Position numbers and translations under genes: made by a program
Origin: CAZDSS01 sp964508185
GTDB lineage: Bacteria > Pseudomonadota > Alphaproteobacteria > Sphingomonadales > Govanellaceae
Length of the DNA stretch: 23,098 bases
Direction: 5' to 3'
Assembly: GCA_964508185.1 (NCBI GenBank)
Contig: CAZDSS010000037.1
Coordinates: 1 to 23,098, forward strand
Notes under the pieces: model-generated
Databases searched by the model: none
Told to the model about the DNA's origin: nothing
Seen by the model: the letters and a program-made list of their open reading frames with translations, nothing else
Shown here: piece after piece, positions 1-8,238 of the stretch
Layout: every line of letters begins with the position of its first letter
How positions within the stretch are numbered: position 1 is the stretch's first letter

Positions 1-510
1 GGTGGTCCACCATTTACGGCCGTTGATGACGTAATGGTCGCCCTCGCGGCGGATCTCGCAGCGGATGTTGGTGGCGTCCGACGAGGCCACATCGGGCTCC
101 GTCATGGCGAAGGCCGAGCGGATCCTGCCCTCGAGGAGCGGGATCAGCCATTCCTGCTTCTGCGCCTCGTTGCCGTAGCGGAGAAGGGTTTCCATGTTGC
201 CGGTATCGGGCGCGTTGCAGTTGAAGACCTCGGGTGCCCAATAGACCCGGCCCATGATCTCGCAGAGATGGGCATATTCCACGTTGGTGAGCCCAGCGCC
301 GTATTCGCTTTCGGGCAGGAACAGGTTCCACAGGCCCCGGGCGCGCGCCTTTTCCTTCAGATCCTCGATGAGCTGCGGCGTGTCCCAGCGGTCGGGAAGG
401 GCGGCGTGCTCCTCCTCCTTCCGCTTTTCGTTGGGGTAGATGTACTCGTCCATGAACGCGAGCAGTTCACGGCGGAGCTCCTCCACCTCGGGTCTGAGCT
501 CGAAATACAT
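1..510 (-). CDS. Acyl-CoA dehydrogenase, N-terminal part (gene runs off the left edge)
   Basis: Only the first 170 codons are present; the C-terminal half lies beyond base 1. The protein starts MYFELRPEVEELRRELL, an alpha-helical acyl-CoA dehydrogenase N-terminal domain. At about residues 135-150 it carries the family signature FAMTEPDVASSDATNI, which contacts flavin and substrate. The wording resembles the long-chain ACAD11/FadE-like branch. Such enzymes oxidise acyl-CoA to trans-2-enoyl-CoA using FAD and pass electrons to ETF. The ATG at 510 is preceded by an AGGGAG ribosome site 7 bases away. It lies downstream of the maoC and fadJ-like genes on the same strand, but after a 192-base gap with its own promoter and operator, so it may be expressed separately. 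Substrate chain length cannot be told from the fragment. Confidence 0.9.
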   Translation of the reverse strand, partial: MYFELRPEVEELRRELLAFMDEYIYPNEKRKEEEHAALPDRWDTPQLIEDLKEKARARGLWNLFLPESEYGAGLTNVEYAHLCEIMGRVYWAPEVFNCNAPDTGNMETLLRYGNEAQKQEWLIPLLEGRIRSAFAMTEPDVASSDATNIRCEIRREGDHYVINGRKWWTT

Positions 511-527
511 GGAACACTCCCTGAGAT

Positions 528-556
528 ATGAACAAGAGTTTGAAACGCTTGTTCAT
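528..556. promoter_or_regulatory. 29-bp dyad operator upstream of the acyl-CoA dehydrogenase
   Basis: Perfect 9-bp arms ATGAACAAG (528-536) and CTTGTTCAT (548-556) flank an inner GTTTGAAAC palindrome sharing the same centre at 542, with only one mismatched pair between outer and inner parts. It sits just downstream of the predicted -10 and over the expected transcription start of the acyl-CoA dehydrogenase. That is the usual place for a repressor. Size and symmetry fit a TetR-type fatty-acid regulator (FadR/PsrA-like role), but no regulator gene is in the window. Confidence 0.55.
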
Positions 557-557
557 C

Positions 558-586
558 CTTTAGGAGGGGCGCGGGGTTTCTGTCAA
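558..586 (-). promoter_or_regulatory. Probable sigma-70 promoter of the acyl-CoA dehydrogenase
   Basis: Read on the minus strand there is a perfect TTGACA (586-581) followed after 17 bases by CTAAAG (563-558), a weak -10; TAAAGG at 18-base spacing is an alternative. The start ATG is at 510, giving a leader of about 40 bases that contains the dyad operator. Confidence 0.4.
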
Positions 587-679
587 TGTCAGGAATGATA
601 GTTTGCACGGGATCCGGTGGTCCGCCGCGCGCAAGTTGCAGCGGTCCGGGGGGCATTGCGCCCTCCGTCAAGGCGTGAA

Positions 680-695
680 CCGGCTCCGAAGCCGG
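680..695. terminator. Short GC hairpin just past the maoC-like stop
   Basis: CCGGCT / AGCCGG arms with a four-base loop lie 8 bases beyond the stop of the MaoC gene on the minus strand. No T-tract follows, so it is at best a weak or factor-assisted terminator. Confidence 0.3.
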
Positions 696-702
696 GGCAA
701 AA

Positions 703-1163
703 TCAGGGAAAGAACAGGACGATGCTGTCGAAGACGCAGGCGGGCTTCGTCTCGCCCTCGGCCTCGATGGTGAAGGCGGTGACCACCTTGGCTCCGTTCG
801 CGGGCAGCCGGGTGACCGCGCGGATCCGGCGGCGGCCGCGGATCCTGACCCCGGCGCGGACCGGCGCCGCGAAGCGCAGGCGGTCGACCCCGTAGTTGAT
901 CGCGCGGGTTGCGGGCACGCCCGGTGGCAGGCCGTCGAACAGGCGGGTGACGAGGGACATGACGAGGAAACCGTGGGCGACGGTGCCGCCGAAGGGCGAT
1001 TCAACCGCCGCCCGGTCGGGATCCACATGGATCCATTGATGGTCGCCGGTGAGGGCGGCGAAGGCGTCGATCACGTCCTGGGTGACGGCGAACCAGTCGC
1101 TCACCTCCTCGGCCGCATGCGCCTCGAACCAGGAGACGAGATCGCCCGCCGCCGCGGATTCCG

Positions 1164-1167
<4 letters not shown>
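703..1167 (-). CDS. MaoC-like (hot-dog fold) enoyl-CoA hydratase
   Basis: This 154-residue protein has the hydratase-2 signature around residues 40-65: G-D-H-Q-W-I-H followed by a small-residue-rich stretch. The likely catalytic pair is Asp42 and His47. MaoC-type proteins hydrate trans-2-enoyl-CoA to the (R)-3-hydroxyacyl-CoA or act on related thioesters. The length is normal for a single hot-dog domain. Its ATG overlaps the stop of the upstream fadJ-like gene (ATGA at 1164-1167), so the two are translationally coupled. An in-frame extension up to 1365 would run inside that gene and is not needed. A second hydratase of opposite stereochemistry beside a FadJ-type enzyme suggests metabolism of branched, unsaturated or polyhydroxyalkanoate-linked acyl-CoAs, but the substrate is not shown. 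Confidence 0.85.
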
Positions 1168-3272
<2,105 letters not shown>

Positions 3273-3345
3273 GAGACGTCTTCTCCCGTGGTGGGACCGC
3301 AACTGCCGGAACCGCGGTCGCGTTGAACCTTACCGTCACTGTTAA

Positions 3346-3380
3346 CGCCTCCCCCTGGCGGAGACAAGTGCCGGGAGGCG
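3346..3380. repeat. Inverted repeat between the divergent fadJ-like and mla operons
   Basis: Arms CGCCTCCC (3346-3353) and GGGAGGCG (3373-3380) are perfect 8-bp complements separated by 19 bases, in the 174-base divergent intergenic region. It could be an operator or a 5'-leader hairpin of the mla transcript. No convincing -35/-10 pair was found on either side. Confidence 0.35.
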
Positions 3381-3446
3381 CGGGGAAATCCGCGTGGACG
3401 GACACGGGGTGCATCCGCTATCGTCGGCGGGGTCGCAACAGGTTGG

Positions 3447-4595
3447 GTGGAAGAATTCAGGGTGGGGGCGGAAACGCAGGCAGAGCTGGAGCTGGAAGAG
3501 CGCGGCGGCAAGCTGGTCGCCCGCGCCCGCGGCCATTGGACCGTGCGCGAGGCGGCAACCATCGAGGCCCTGCTGGCGGACCGGCTGCGCGACGCGAAAG
3601 CCATCGACATCGTCCTCGACGACCTGCAATCGCTCGATACGGCGGGGGCCTGGCTCCTCTACCGCACGAGGCGCGATCTCACCCATGACGGCCGGACGGT
3701 GGAGATCACCGGCGCCAATCCGGCGCAGCAGAGCCTTCTCGACGAGGTCGCGGCCAACGACGCGCCCTGCCCCATCACGCCGCCCGCGCCGCCCCAGCCC
3801 ATCCGCCTTCTCGAATTCATCGGGCAGCGCACCGTCGAGGTGGGCCGCGCCGCCTATACCCTTCTCGGCTTCCTCGGCCTGACCATCGCCTCCGCCGGAC
3901 GGGTCCTGCGCCGGCCGCGGCTCATGCGCTGGACGTCCCTGTTCTTCCACATGGAGGAAGTGGGCGCCAAGGCCATGCCCATCGTCGGGCTCATGGCCTT
4001 TCTCATCGGCATCGTCATCGCCCAGCAGGGGGAATTCCAGCTGCGCCAGTTCGGGGCGGAGCTGTTCGTGGTCAATCTGCTCGGCGTCTCCATCCTGCGC
4101 GAGATCGCGATCCTCATCACCGCCATCATGGTGGCCGGCCGCTCGGGCAGCGCCTTCACCGCCCAGATCGGCACCATGATGCTGAACGAGGAGGTGGACG
4201 CCATGCGCACCCTCGGGATCGATCCCATCGAGGCGCTGGTGCTGCCGCGGCTTTTCGCGATCGTCCTGCTGATGCCGCTTCTCACCTTCTATGCGGATCT
4301 CGTCGCGCTGTTGGGCGGCGGCATCTTCTGCTGGCTCGCCCTCGACATCCCGCCGCCCATGTTCCTCGAACGCCTGCGGGATGCGGTCGAGTTCGAGACC
4401 TTCCTCGTCGGCATGGTCAAGGCGCCGTTCTTCGCCGCGGTGATCGCCGTCGTCGGCTGCCGCGAGGGGCTGGCGGTGCGCGGCGGGGCCGAAAGCGTCG
4501 GGCGCAACACCACGAGCTCGGTGGTCAAGTCCATCTTCCTCGTGATCGTGCTGGATGCGGCCTTTGCCGTCTTCTTCTCCGCGATCGGGGTGTGA
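3447..4595 (+). CDS. mlaE: MlaE-type lipid ABC transporter permease with fused N-terminal STAS domain
   Basis: The 382-residue protein is a fusion. Residues about 10-110 are STAS-like (MlaB-like) with the DTAG loop (SLDTAGAWLL) where STAS proteins carry their regulatory Ser/Thr. Residues about 135-380 are the MlaE permease, with several hydrophobic segments and the conserved AGRSGSAFTAQIGTM and NEEVDAMRTLGIDP region that contacts the ATPase. In Mla systems this inner-membrane complex moves phospholipids between the outer and inner membranes to keep the outer membrane asymmetric. A GTG start at 3447 after CAGGTTGG is the most upstream supported start; a GTG five codons later is possible. It is the first gene of a four-gene operon and overlaps the alternative GTG start of the ATPase. 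Confidence 0.92.
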   Translation: MEEFRVGAETQAELELEERGGKLVARARGHWTVREAATIEALLADRLRDAKAIDIVLDDLQSLDTAGAWLLYRTRRDLTHDGRTVEITGANPAQQSLLDEVAANDAPCPITPPAPPQPIRLLEFIGQRTVEVGRAAYTLLGFLGLTIASAGRVLRRPRLMRWTSLFFHMEEVGAKAMPIVGLMAFLIGIVIAQQGEFQLRQFGAELFVVNLLGVSILREIAILITAIMVAGRSGSAFTAQIGTMMLNEEVDAMRTLGIDPIEALVLPRLFAIVLLMPLLTFYADLVALLGGGIFCWLALDIPPPMFLERLRDAVEFETFLVGMVKAPFFAAVIAVVGCREGLAVRGGAESVGRNTTSSVVKSIFLVIVLDAAFAVFFSAIGV

Positions 4596-4597
4596 CC

Positions 4598-5374
4598 ATG
4601 GCGCAGAAGACGCAGGACAACGTGATCGAGGTGCGGGGCCTCCGCACCCAGTTCGGCAGCCACGTGGTTCACGACAATCTGGACCTCGACGTGCGGCGGG
4701 GCGAGATCATCGGCATCGTCGGCGGCTCCGGCACCGGCAAGTCGGTGCTGCTGCGGACCATCATCGGCCTCGTGGAGCCCGCGGCGGGCGAGGTCCATGT
4801 GCTGGGGCAGAACGTGCGGGAGATGGAAAGCGCCGATTTCATCCGCTTCGCCACCCGCTGGGGCGTGCTGTTCCAGCACGGGGCGCTGTTCTCGTCATTG
4901 ACCGTCGCCGAGAACGTGCAGGCGCCGCTCCGCGAGCATCTGAAGCTGTCCCAGCAGCTCATGGACGAGATCGCCGCCTACAAGATCAGCATGGTCGGCC
5001 TTGGCCCCGAGGCGGGGGACAAGTATCCGTCGGAACTTTCGGGCGGCATGCGCAAGCGGGCCGCGCTCGCCCGGGCGCTGGCGCTCGACCCCGAGATCCT
5101 GTTTCTGGACGAGCCCACCGCCGGGCTCGACCCCATCGGCGCCGCGGCCTTCGACCGCCTCATCAAGCGCCTGCGGGACGCCCTGGGGCTCACGGTATTC
5201 CTCGTCACCCACGACCTCGATACCCTCGCCACCGTCTGCGACCGCATAGCGGCGCTTGCGGAAAAACGTGTTATCGTCACCGGGACCATGAAGGAAATGC
5301 TCGATTTCGATCATCCCTGGATCCGGGAATATTTCCACGGACCGCGGGCGCGGGCGGCGGGGATCGGCCAATGA
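4598..5374 (+). CDS. mlaF: MlaF-type ABC transporter ATP-binding protein
   Basis: This 258-residue ATPase has every nucleotide-binding motif: Walker A GGSGTGKS (42-49), Q-loop Gln93 (LFQHGALF), signature LSGGMRKR (147-154), Walker B ILFLDEP (167-173) and switch His205 (VTHD). The LFQHGALFSSLTV wording is typical of the MlaF/Ttg2A/Mkl family that pairs with MlaE permeases. It powers lipid transport from the cytoplasmic face. The ATG at 4598 is three bases past the permease stop and follows a GGGGTG ribosome site; a GTG at 4592 overlapping that stop would add two residues. The stop overlaps the ATG of a 10-codon open frame that leads into the next gene. Confidence 0.95.
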   Translation: MAQKTQDNVIEVRGLRTQFGSHVVHDNLDLDVRRGEIIGIVGGSGTGKSVLLRTIIGLVEPAAGEVHVLGQNVREMESADFIRFATRWGVLFQHGALFSSLTVAENVQAPLREHLKLSQQLMDEIAAYKISMVGLGPEAGDKYPSELSGGMRKRAALARALALDPEILFLDEPTAGLDPIGAAAFDRLIKRLRDALGLTVFLVTHDLDTLATVCDRIAALAEKRVIVTGTMKEMLDFDHPWIREYFHGPRARAAGIGQ

Positions 5375-5403
5375 CCACGAAATTGCGGAGCGCTGAAGCC
5401 TGA
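5371..5403 (+). other. 10-codon bridging open frame between mlaF and mlaD
   Basis: An ATG at 5371 overlaps the mlaF stop (ATGA), and its own TGA at 5401-5403 overlaps the ATG of mlaD by one base (TGATG). The encoded decapeptide is MTTKLRSAEA. The geometry fits a translational-coupling relay carrying ribosomes from mlaF into mlaD. The peptide itself need have no function, and chance cannot be excluded for such a short frame. Confidence 0.35.
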
Positions 5404-6347
5404 TGGAAACGCGAGCCAGTTACGTCATGATCGGAAGCCTCGTGCTTCTCATGGTGGTCGCCCTGTTCGCCTTCGTGGTCTGGCTTGTGGGCCTGGACAA
5501 GGAAGGGGGCCGCGTCGAATACGACATCCTGTTCGAGCGCTCGGTGGTCGGCCTCAGCACGGGCAGTCCCGTGCGCTACAAGGGGATCGACGTGGGCCAG
5601 GTGCGGGAACTCGTCATCGACCCCGAACATCCCGACCGGGTGCGGGTCACGATCGCCGTGCGCGAGGGCACGCCGATCCGCGAGGATTCGGTCGCAACCC
5701 TCGACTCCCAGGGCTTCACGGGCCTGTCCTACGTGCTGATCGAGGGCGGGTCCTCCACCAGCAAGCCGCTCACGCGGAAACCCGGCGAGGAGCGGCCGGT
5801 GATCGCGTCGCGCCCGTCGCCCCTGCAGGAGCTGTTCACGGACATCCCGTCCCTCATCGGCGACGCGTCCTATACCTTGAGCCGTCTCCACCGCCTGCTG
5901 GGGGAAGAAAACCAGCAGCGGGTCGCCAATATCCTGACCAACGTCGAGACGGTGACGGGCGGCGTCGCGGCCCAGACCGAGGAACTGCAGCAGGCGATCG
6001 TCAATTTCAACGCCATGGCGGCTGAGATGGCCGCGGCGGCGAAGCAGTATGCGGCCCTCGCCCAGACGCTCGACCAGACCATCACCACGGACGTGCAGCC
6101 GATCATGAGCGATCTTGCGAGCACGGCCGCATCCCTCGAGCGCATGGCGGCGGAGCTCGAGCAGACGGTCGTCGACAGCCGCGCGCCGGTCACCGCATTC
6201 ACCAACAACAGCCTGCCCGAGGCCGCCCGCTTCATCGCCGAGGCGCGGCGGCTTGCGGCCTCCCTCGCCCGCATCGCCGAGCGTCTCGAGCGCGATCCCG
6301 CCGAATTCTTCCGTCAGGGCCGTCAACCGGAGTATGAGCCGCGATGA
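5403..6347 (+). CDS. mlaD: MCE-family (MlaD-type) lipid-binding protein
   Basis: The 314-residue protein has an uncleaved N-terminal membrane anchor at about residues 7-30 (YVMIGSLVLLMVVALFAFVVWLVG). One MCE domain follows at about 35-115, with the family wording GLSTGSPVRYKGIDVGQV and the FTGLSYVLIEGG end. The rest, about 150-300, is an alanine- and glutamine-rich helical region with coiled-coil character. MCE proteins form hexameric rings in the periplasm that hold lipid in a central pore and dock on the MlaE-MlaF complex. The longer helical tail than in E. coli MlaD is typical of many alphaproteobacterial members and may span part of the periplasm. Its stop overlaps the start of the lipoprotein gene (ATGA at 6344-6347). 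Confidence 0.92.
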   Translation: METRASYVMIGSLVLLMVVALFAFVVWLVGLDKEGGRVEYDILFERSVVGLSTGSPVRYKGIDVGQVRELVIDPEHPDRVRVTIAVREGTPIREDSVATLDSQGFTGLSYVLIEGGSSTSKPLTRKPGEERPVIASRPSPLQELFTDIPSLIGDASYTLSRLHRLLGEENQQRVANILTNVETVTGGVAAQTEELQQAIVNFNAMAAEMAAAAKQYAALAQTLDQTITTDVQPIMSDLASTAASLERMAAELEQTVVDSRAPVTAFTNNSLPEAARFIAEARRLAASLARIAERLERDPAEFFRQGRQPEYEPR

Positions 6348-6976
6348 ACCGGATCTTGAGCAAAGCTGCACTCGCCGCCGGGCTTGCCCTCGCCCTTGCC
6401 GCCTGCGGCCCCCTGATCGGCGTGCCTGAGGGCGACGCGCCCGCCCGCTTCACCCTGCTGCCGCCCGACGGGATCGCGGGCGAGCGGCTCGATGCGAGTC
6501 TCATGGTGGAGGAGCCCGCAACATCCGACGCCCTCGACGGGCGGCGCATCGCGCTCACCCCCTCGCCGCTCGAATTCCGCTATTTCAAGGGCGCCCGCTG
6601 GACCGACCGCGCACCGCAGATGATCCAGGGCCTGATGATCGACGCCTTCCGCGGCCGGGTGACGGACGTCGGGACCGAGAACATGCCCACCGCTCCCGAC
6701 TATCGCCTGCAAAGCCGCATGGTGGATTTCCAGGCGATCTATGACAATGGCGAGGGCACGGCGCCCAAGGTTCGCGTCACGTTCGACCTCAAGCTTTTCG
6801 CCCGCGGGCCCATGCGCCTTGCGGCGAGCGAACGCATCACGGCGGAGGTGCGCGCCGCCGCCGACCGCATGCCGGCCATCGCCGACGCCTTCAACCGCGC
6901 GACCCAGGAGGCCCTGCGCAAGACGGTGGATTGGGCGACGGCGGCCATGCGCGAGAAGGCCGCGCCCGAGAGCTGA
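6344..6976 (+). CDS. ABC-type transport auxiliary lipoprotein (PqiC/LptE-like fold family)
   Basis: This 210-residue protein begins with a classic lipoprotein signal: a short positive start, a hydrophobic stretch and the lipobox LAAC at about residues 18-21, so Cys21 would be lipidated. The mature part (FTLLPPDG..., FRYFKGARWTDRAPQMIQGLMIDAF...) matches the ABC-type auxiliary lipoprotein family that ends many MCE operons. These proteins are thought to sit at the outer membrane and receive or deliver lipid to the MCE complex. The +2 residue of the mature protein is Gly, not Asp, consistent with outer-membrane sorting. It is coupled to the MCE gene by an ATGA overlap and is followed directly by a strong terminator, marking it as the last gene of the operon. 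Confidence 0.87.
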   Translation: MNRILSKAALAAGLALALAACGPLIGVPEGDAPARFTLLPPDGIAGERLDASLMVEEPATSDALDGRRIALTPSPLEFRYFKGARWTDRAPQMIQGLMIDAFRGRVTDVGTENMPTAPDYRLQSRMVDFQAIYDNGEGTAPKVRVTFDLKLFARGPMRLAASERITAEVRAAADRMPAIADAFNRATQEALRKTVDWATAAMREKAAPES

Positions 6977-6981
6977 GTCAA

Positions 6982-7012
6982 AAAAAACCTCGCCGCGAGG
7001 GCGAGGTTTTTT
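6982..7012. terminator. Strong intrinsic terminator ending the mla operon
   Basis: A CCTCGCC / GGCGAGG stem (6988-6994 with 7000-7006) and a GCGAG loop are flanked by six A residues (6982-6987) and six T residues (7007-7012), with further T-rich sequence after them. It begins a few bases past the lipoprotein stop. The flanking A and T runs make it potentially bidirectional, so it may also stop transcription coming from the toxin-like gene on the other strand. Confidence 0.92.
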
Positions 7013-7116
7013 ATTTTGCAACCCGGCCAGGCTTGCAATCGCATTGGCGGGTTGGCCACTTTCGTGGGCTTAAGGCGCAACGGTCACCCGCGCGCAATCA
7101 TCAGAAAGATATAATC

Positions 7117-7533
7117 TTATCCCTTGAAGTCAAGGCCTCCTATCGCCGCCATGACGCCTTTCCGGATCCGGAAAAGCGTCTCGTCGTCCACTTTTGGCAC
7201 CACATATTTGCGCTTTCCATACTGGTCGCGCTCTCCCTTGAAAAACCGCAACCTGTGGAAGCCCGCAGTGAACAACATGTCACATTTGGCCCAAAAGACC
7301 TTCCCGGGATATGGGGGAGGAGTGGGTTCGCTCAGTTCGACCCGCACATCCCACGCTGCGGGTCGGTTGTTAGGTGATTGACTCAGCGGCACAACGGCAC
7401 ACAAGCCATCGCGGTGCGGAAGCCGTGGTGAAACGACGATGGCGGGTCTTTCCTTTGTCATCTCGGGAGGCTTGAACTGCCGGTAATCGCAGATCAGGAC
7501 CGTTCCCGGTGCGACCGCGTATTTGATGGCCAT
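7117..7533 (-). CDS. Lone PemK/MazF-like toxin-family protein
   Basis: The 138-residue protein has the PemK/MazF fold signature: an N-terminal PGTVLICDY strand, a KERPAIVVSPR segment with the conserved Arg-Pro pair at residues 29-30, VVPLSQSP at 48-55 and a later AKCDMLFTAGFHRL strand. Family members are ribosome-independent mRNA endoribonucleases neutralised by a small antitoxin. No antitoxin-sized frame with a DNA-binding domain lies beside it: the mla terminator is on one side and a MarR gene on the other. It may be a solitary, repurposed or inactive member, or its partner may be elsewhere. The gene is visibly less GC-rich and uses more A/T-ending codons than its neighbours, which suggests later acquisition. 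The start ATG at 7533 follows an AAGGGCGG stretch. Confidence 0.78.
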   Translation of the reverse strand: MAIKYAVAPGTVLICDYRQFKPPEMTKERPAIVVSPRLPHRDGLCAVVPLSQSPNNRPAAWDVRVELSEPTPPPYPGKVFWAKCDMLFTAGFHRLRFFKGERDQYGKRKYVVPKVDDETLFRIRKGVMAAIGGLDFKG

Positions 7534-7596
7534 GGACCCGCCCTTCGCTTCCTTTTAGGCGAGTTTAGTATTGCCAACCCAGCTACTCAAGATAGA

Positions 7597-8055
7597 TCAG
7601 CGTTCCGCCAGCATCGTCGCCCGCTCCATCAGGAGATCCATGAGCCGCTTGAGGGCCGCGCGGTCGGCGGGATCGATGCCGTCTAGGAAGCGATGCTCGT
7701 ATTCGAGGGCCAAGGGCACCACCTGGTCATAAACCTCGTATCCCCTGGGTGACAGGCGGAGGACGGAGCGGCGGCGATCTTCGTCGGCGAAGGTCCGCTC
7801 CACCCGCCCGTCGCGGAGGAGCTGCGAGACGGCGCGGCTCACCGCCACCTTGTCCATGGCCGTGCGCTCCGCCACTTCCGCAGCAGAAAGGCCGGGAAAC
7901 CGCCCGAGGATCGACATCACCCGCCAGGCCGGGATCGAAAGGCCGAAACGCTCGCTGTAGGTGGCGGCGATGGCGGACGACACCATGTTGGACAGCACCG
8001 ACAGGCGATAGGGCAGGAATTCTTCGAGAATGAGGATTTCGCGTTCCTTTGCCAC
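7597..8055 (-). CDS. MarR-family transcriptional regulator, probable regulator of the tyrosine-catabolism genes
   Basis: The 152-residue protein shows a winged helix-turn-helix at about residues 40-105: LSIPAWRVMSILGRFPGLSAAEVAERTAMDKVAVSRAVSQLLRDG, then a wing with DEDRRR at 91-96 and VLRLSPRG. Helical dimerisation ends flank it. The start is a GTG at 8055 with an AGGAGG ribosome site seven bases upstream. It is transcribed divergently from 4-hydroxyphenylpyruvate dioxygenase, and the shared intergenic region contains a perfect palindrome inside the promoter of that gene. The arrangement suggests a repressor released by an aromatic intermediate such as homogentisate or hydroxyphenylpyruvate. 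The ligand is inferred from context only. Confidence 0.9.
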   Translation of the reverse strand: MAKEREILILEEFLPYRLSVLSNMVSSAIAATYSERFGLSIPAWRVMSILGRFPGLSAAEVAERTAMDKVAVSRAVSQLLRDGRVERTFADEDRRRSVLRLSPRGYEVYDQVVPLALEYEHRFLDGIDPADRAALKRLMDLLMERATMLAER

Positions 8056-8145
8056 CTTTTCCCCTCCTGACGGGCTGCCGACCGCCCATATATGAACTCA
8101 GGACTTAAAGACGCCGCGCAAAAATCGCAACGCGCGAGAGAGCTC

Positions 8146-8174
8146 TTGCCAATAGTTTCTTATGAAACTAATAT
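8146..8174 (+). promoter_or_regulatory. Sigma-70 promoter for the hpd-hmgA-fahA operon
   Basis: TTGCCA (8146-8151) and TAATAT (8169-8174) are separated by exactly 17 bases, a near-consensus housekeeping promoter in an otherwise GC-rich genome. Transcription would begin near 8181, leaving a leader of about 58 bases before the ATG at 8239. Confidence 0.75.
8153..8170. promoter_or_regulatory. MarR-type operator inside the hpd promoter
   Basis: TAGTTTC-TTAT-GAAACTA is a perfect 7-bp inverted repeat with a four-base spacer. It fills the -35/-10 spacer and overlaps the first two bases of the -10 box. A dimer bound here would block RNA polymerase. The divergent MarR-family gene is the obvious candidate. 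Confidence 0.7.
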
Positions 8175-8238
8175 CACGGCAAGAGAGTCCGCGGAAGCCT
8201 GGGATTTCGCGGCCGAAAATTTGCGGAGAGAGGAAGTC

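Noticed and set aside
8085..8100. Second MarR site near the marR start (TGAACT half-site in CATATATGAACT)
   Set aside because: Only one arm resembles the hpd operator; the other does not pair, so autoregulation is not supported by a second site.
8092..8238. In-frame N-terminal extension of 4-hydroxyphenylpyruvate dioxygenase
   Set aside because: It would place the promoter and MarR-type operator inside the gene and has no family similarity; the ATG at 8239 has a good ribosome site.
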